This document shows positions 5,606-6,315 of a stretch of 6,315 bases of DNA, piece by piece. Under the pieces are notes generated by a model. It was not told the DNA's origin, made no database searches, and was given only the letters and a program-made list of their open reading frames with translations. Each line of letters opens with the position of its first letter. Position 1 is the stretch's first letter. Source of the stretch: Candidatus Atribacteria bacterium (GTDB taxonomy: Bacteria; Atribacterota; Atribacteria; Atribacterales; Caldatribacteriaceae); the NCBI GenBank assembly GCA_029982105.1, contig JARRCQ010000101.1:1-6315 (forward strand), given 5' to 3'. Position numbers and translations under genes: made by a program.

Positions 5606-5667
5606 ACTCCTCACCTAACCCTTTATACGTAAATCCATAGTGTTCAGTTTCAAAACTCAAACTTTCC

Positions 5668-5727
5668 TCATTCAACTTCAATATTAGCAAATTTCCCCTT
5701 ATATTCATTCCTAATGAATCTCCACAT
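5668..5727 (-). CDS. possible 19-residue leader peptide ahead of the CBM48 gene
   Basis: ATG at 5727 with GGGAG five nt upstream opens 19 codons (starting MWRFIRNEYKGK) and a TGA at 5670-5668. It lies within the predicted leader of the CBM48 operon, 62 nt before that gene's start. No homology is recognised and the length alone is weak evidence; it may be chance or the remnant of a longer gene. Confidence 0.2.
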   Translation of the reverse strand: MWRFIRNEYKGKFANIEVE

Positions 5728-5754
5728 ATTTTCTCCCTTACGCATTTAGAATTT

Positions 5755-5781
5755 ATTATAGAGCCAAATATGCCTTGACAA
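5755..5781 (-). promoter_or_regulatory. probable promoter of the CBM48/exported protein operon
   Basis: On the minus strand a perfect TATAAT (5760-5755) with TTGTCA (5781-5776) 15 nt upstream. The spacer is shorter than ideal, so strength or activator need is uncertain. The predicted start near 5748 leaves a leader of about 140 nt before the ATG at 5605. Its -35 overlaps the -35 of the rightward promoter at 5775. Confidence 0.45.
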
Positions 5782-5804
5782 ATGAGGTACGCTACACTTA
5801 TAGT
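5775..5804 (+). promoter_or_regulatory. strong orphan sigma-70-type promoter reading rightward
   Basis: A perfect TTGACA (5775-5780), an 18-nt spacer and TATAGT (5799-5804, 5 of 6). The predicted start is at about 5811. No protein-coding gene lies in the 500 nt downstream within the window; what follows is a series of hairpins. Confidence 0.6.
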
Positions 5805-5810
5805 ATCTTG

Positions 5811-5937
5811 CAAAACTTTAAAAAGAATAAATTACATTAAAAGTTTAAAACTTACCTTTTTAAGGTTTAGCGAAAGGCGAGATCGCCACGCTGGGGTGTA
5901 TTCCCCCGGCGTACTGGTGTATATTTTCTCACCAGTA
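5811..5937 (+). ncRNA. candidate structured non-coding RNA
   Basis: Begins at the predicted start of the orphan promoter. A 13-pair stem closes the 5' domain: AAACTTTAAAAAG (5813-5825) with CTTTTTAAGGTTT (5856-5868), one wobble, enclosing AAGTT (5841-5845) with AACTT (5849-5853). Then follow GGCGA/TCGCC (5876-5880, 5883-5887), CGCTGGGG/CCCCGGCG (5889-5896, 5904-5911, one wobble) and TACTGGTG/CACCAGTA (5912-5919, 5930-5937). The last two hairpins also form a unit of the repeat family further right. No known RNA family is recognised. The 3' end is uncertain; a long leader for a gene beyond the window is the alternative. Confidence 0.35.
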
Positions 5938-5980
5938 GCATTTGCTCTTTAAGTTTTTGTTTCTTCTTCTCTTATTGTCT
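5889..5980 (+). repeat. double-hairpin repeat unit, divergent copy
   Basis: Same layout as the other units: a G/C hairpin (5889-5911), directly followed by an ACTG...CAGT hairpin (5912-5937), then a T-rich tail in which GCTCTTTAAGTTTTTGT resembles GTCTTTTAAGTTTTTAT of the 6212 unit. The arm sequences differ from the other copies but pairing is kept. Confidence 0.6.
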
Positions 5981-5985
5981 GGATT

Positions 5986-6056
5986 CCTCGCAGGGGTATT
6001 CAGGCATCTGTGCTTTTAAAAAACATAGACCCCTCGCAGAAGCATTCAGGGGTGAC
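5986..6056 (+). repeat. palindromic interspersed repeat pair (CCTCGCAG...CATTCAGG type)
   Basis: Two direct copies 46 nt apart, 5986-6004 and 6032-6050, identical at 16 of 19 positions. The second is framed by ACCCCT (6029-6034) and AGGGGT (6048-6053), a 6-bp hairpin, and ends in GTGAC. This resembles the short 'TTCGC...CAGGATGACA' repeats common in uncultured bacteria. It separates two double-hairpin units, as if inserted. Confidence 0.55.
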
Positions 6057-6097
6057 AACGCGGAGGCGTTTTTTTCTCCGCGTTAATTTTGGCTTTT
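6057..6097 (+). terminator. candidate intrinsic terminator
   Basis: AACGCGGAG (6057-6065) pairs perfectly with CTCCGCGTT (6076-6084), 9 bp with a T-rich 10-nt loop, followed by AATTTTGGCTTTTTT. The T-tract is broken, so termination is plausible rather than certain. It could end transcription from the promoter at 5775. Confidence 0.35.
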
Positions 6098-6113
6098 TTG
6101 GCCTTGTTTTTTT

Positions 6114-6211
6114 TGGGGTTATAGGGGGTTTCCCCCTATACTGAGGAAGATGCTCTTCCTTCCTCAGTGGTTTTTTGTCTTTGTATTTTCATCTTTTTGT
6201 TTTATTCTTTC
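6114..6211 (+). repeat. double-hairpin repeat unit with T-run
   Basis: First hairpin TATAGGGGG (6120-6128) with CCCCCTATA (6132-6140), perfect 9 bp. Second hairpin ACTGAGGAAG (6140-6149) with CTTCCTCAGT (6159-6168), perfect 10 bp, then GGTTTTTTGTC and a long T-rich tail. Hairpin 2 plus T-run would also serve as an intrinsic terminator on the plus strand. Confidence 0.75.
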
Positions 6212-6305
6212 TGGGGGTTAATAAGGGGGCTTTGCCCCACTGAAGGATGCTTTTCCCTTCAGTAATCTTTGTCTTTTAAGTTTTTATCTTTTTTTCTTTT
6301 GTTTC
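6212..6305 (+). repeat. double-hairpin repeat unit, complete 94-bp copy
   Basis: TGGGGGTTAATAAG, then GGGGC (6226-6230) with GCCCC (6234-6238), then ACTGAAGG (6239-6246) with CCTTCAGT (6255-6262), then an almost pure pyrimidine tail. The same leading TGGGGGTTAA starts again at 6306. Confidence 0.8.
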
Positions 6306-6315
6306 TGGGGGTTAA
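6306..6315 (+). repeat. start of the next double-hairpin repeat unit, cut by the window edge
   Basis: TGGGGGTTAA, identical to the start of the unit at 6212, exactly 94 nt further on. The array therefore continues past the right edge. Confidence 0.6.

Noticed and set aside
5577..5813. 78-codon minus-strand open frame upstream of the CBM48 gene
   Set aside because: It starts upstream of the predicted transcript start, overlaps the CBM48 gene in another frame and has no recognisable content; it also does not resemble a sigma factor.
5889..6315. CRISPR array
   Set aside because: Units are similar over most of the 94-nt period with only two hairpins and T-rich tails; there are no short identical repeats with unique spacers and no cas genes.

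Overview
This is an AT-rich bacterial window with compact genes, strong Shine-Dalgarno sites and sigma-70-type promoters. The left end carries part of an NAD(P)-linked [FeFe]-hydrogenase (Hnd/Hyd type) operon, which points to a strict anaerobe living by fermentation or syntrophy. The abundance of short palindromic intergenic repeats recalls uncultured anaerobic lineages such as Atribacterota or Omnitrophota, or Clostridia-like bacteria. That placement is inference; nothing in the window fixes the taxon.

Positions 1-1751, minus strand: a promoter (1723-1751) followed by hndA (NuoE-like), a kinase-like ATPase gene, hndB and the start of hndC (NuoF-like, running off the left edge). Genes are 3-5 nt apart or overlap. 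Three of the four products carry a thioredoxin-fold [2Fe-2S] domain, and together they form the diaphorase side of a soluble electron-bifurcating or NAD(P)-dependent hydrogenase. The catalytic HydA-type subunit would lie beyond position 1.

Positions 1784-3040: an intergenic, accessory-looking stretch. It has a hairpin repeat of about 94-bp period, then a toxin-antitoxin pair (2202-2707, plus strand, with its own strong promoter). The pair is flanked by related palindromic repeats of a GTCATCGCGAG / GTGGCAATCCC family.

Positions 3087-4145, plus strand: a complete beta-decarboxylating dehydrogenase of the isopropylmalate/isocitrate family, with all catalytic residues. Convergent to it, 3 nt away, is a two-gene minus-strand operon (5605 to 4149). 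It encodes a membrane-anchored protein with an anti-sigma-like N-terminus and a glycogen-binding-type (CBM48) domain, then an exported helical protein with a Gly/Ser/Pro tail.

Positions 5755-6315: a non-coding region. Two divergent promoters share one -35 site. The rightward one (TTGACA, 18-nt spacer, TATAGT) has no gene in front of it; its predicted start sits at the foot of a 13-bp stem followed by further hairpins, so it is a candidate structured RNA. After it comes an array of double-hairpin units with T-rich tails that continues off the right edge. The same unit occurs at 1792-1905, and its stem arms vary in a compensating way. These last two items are the most unusual things in the window.
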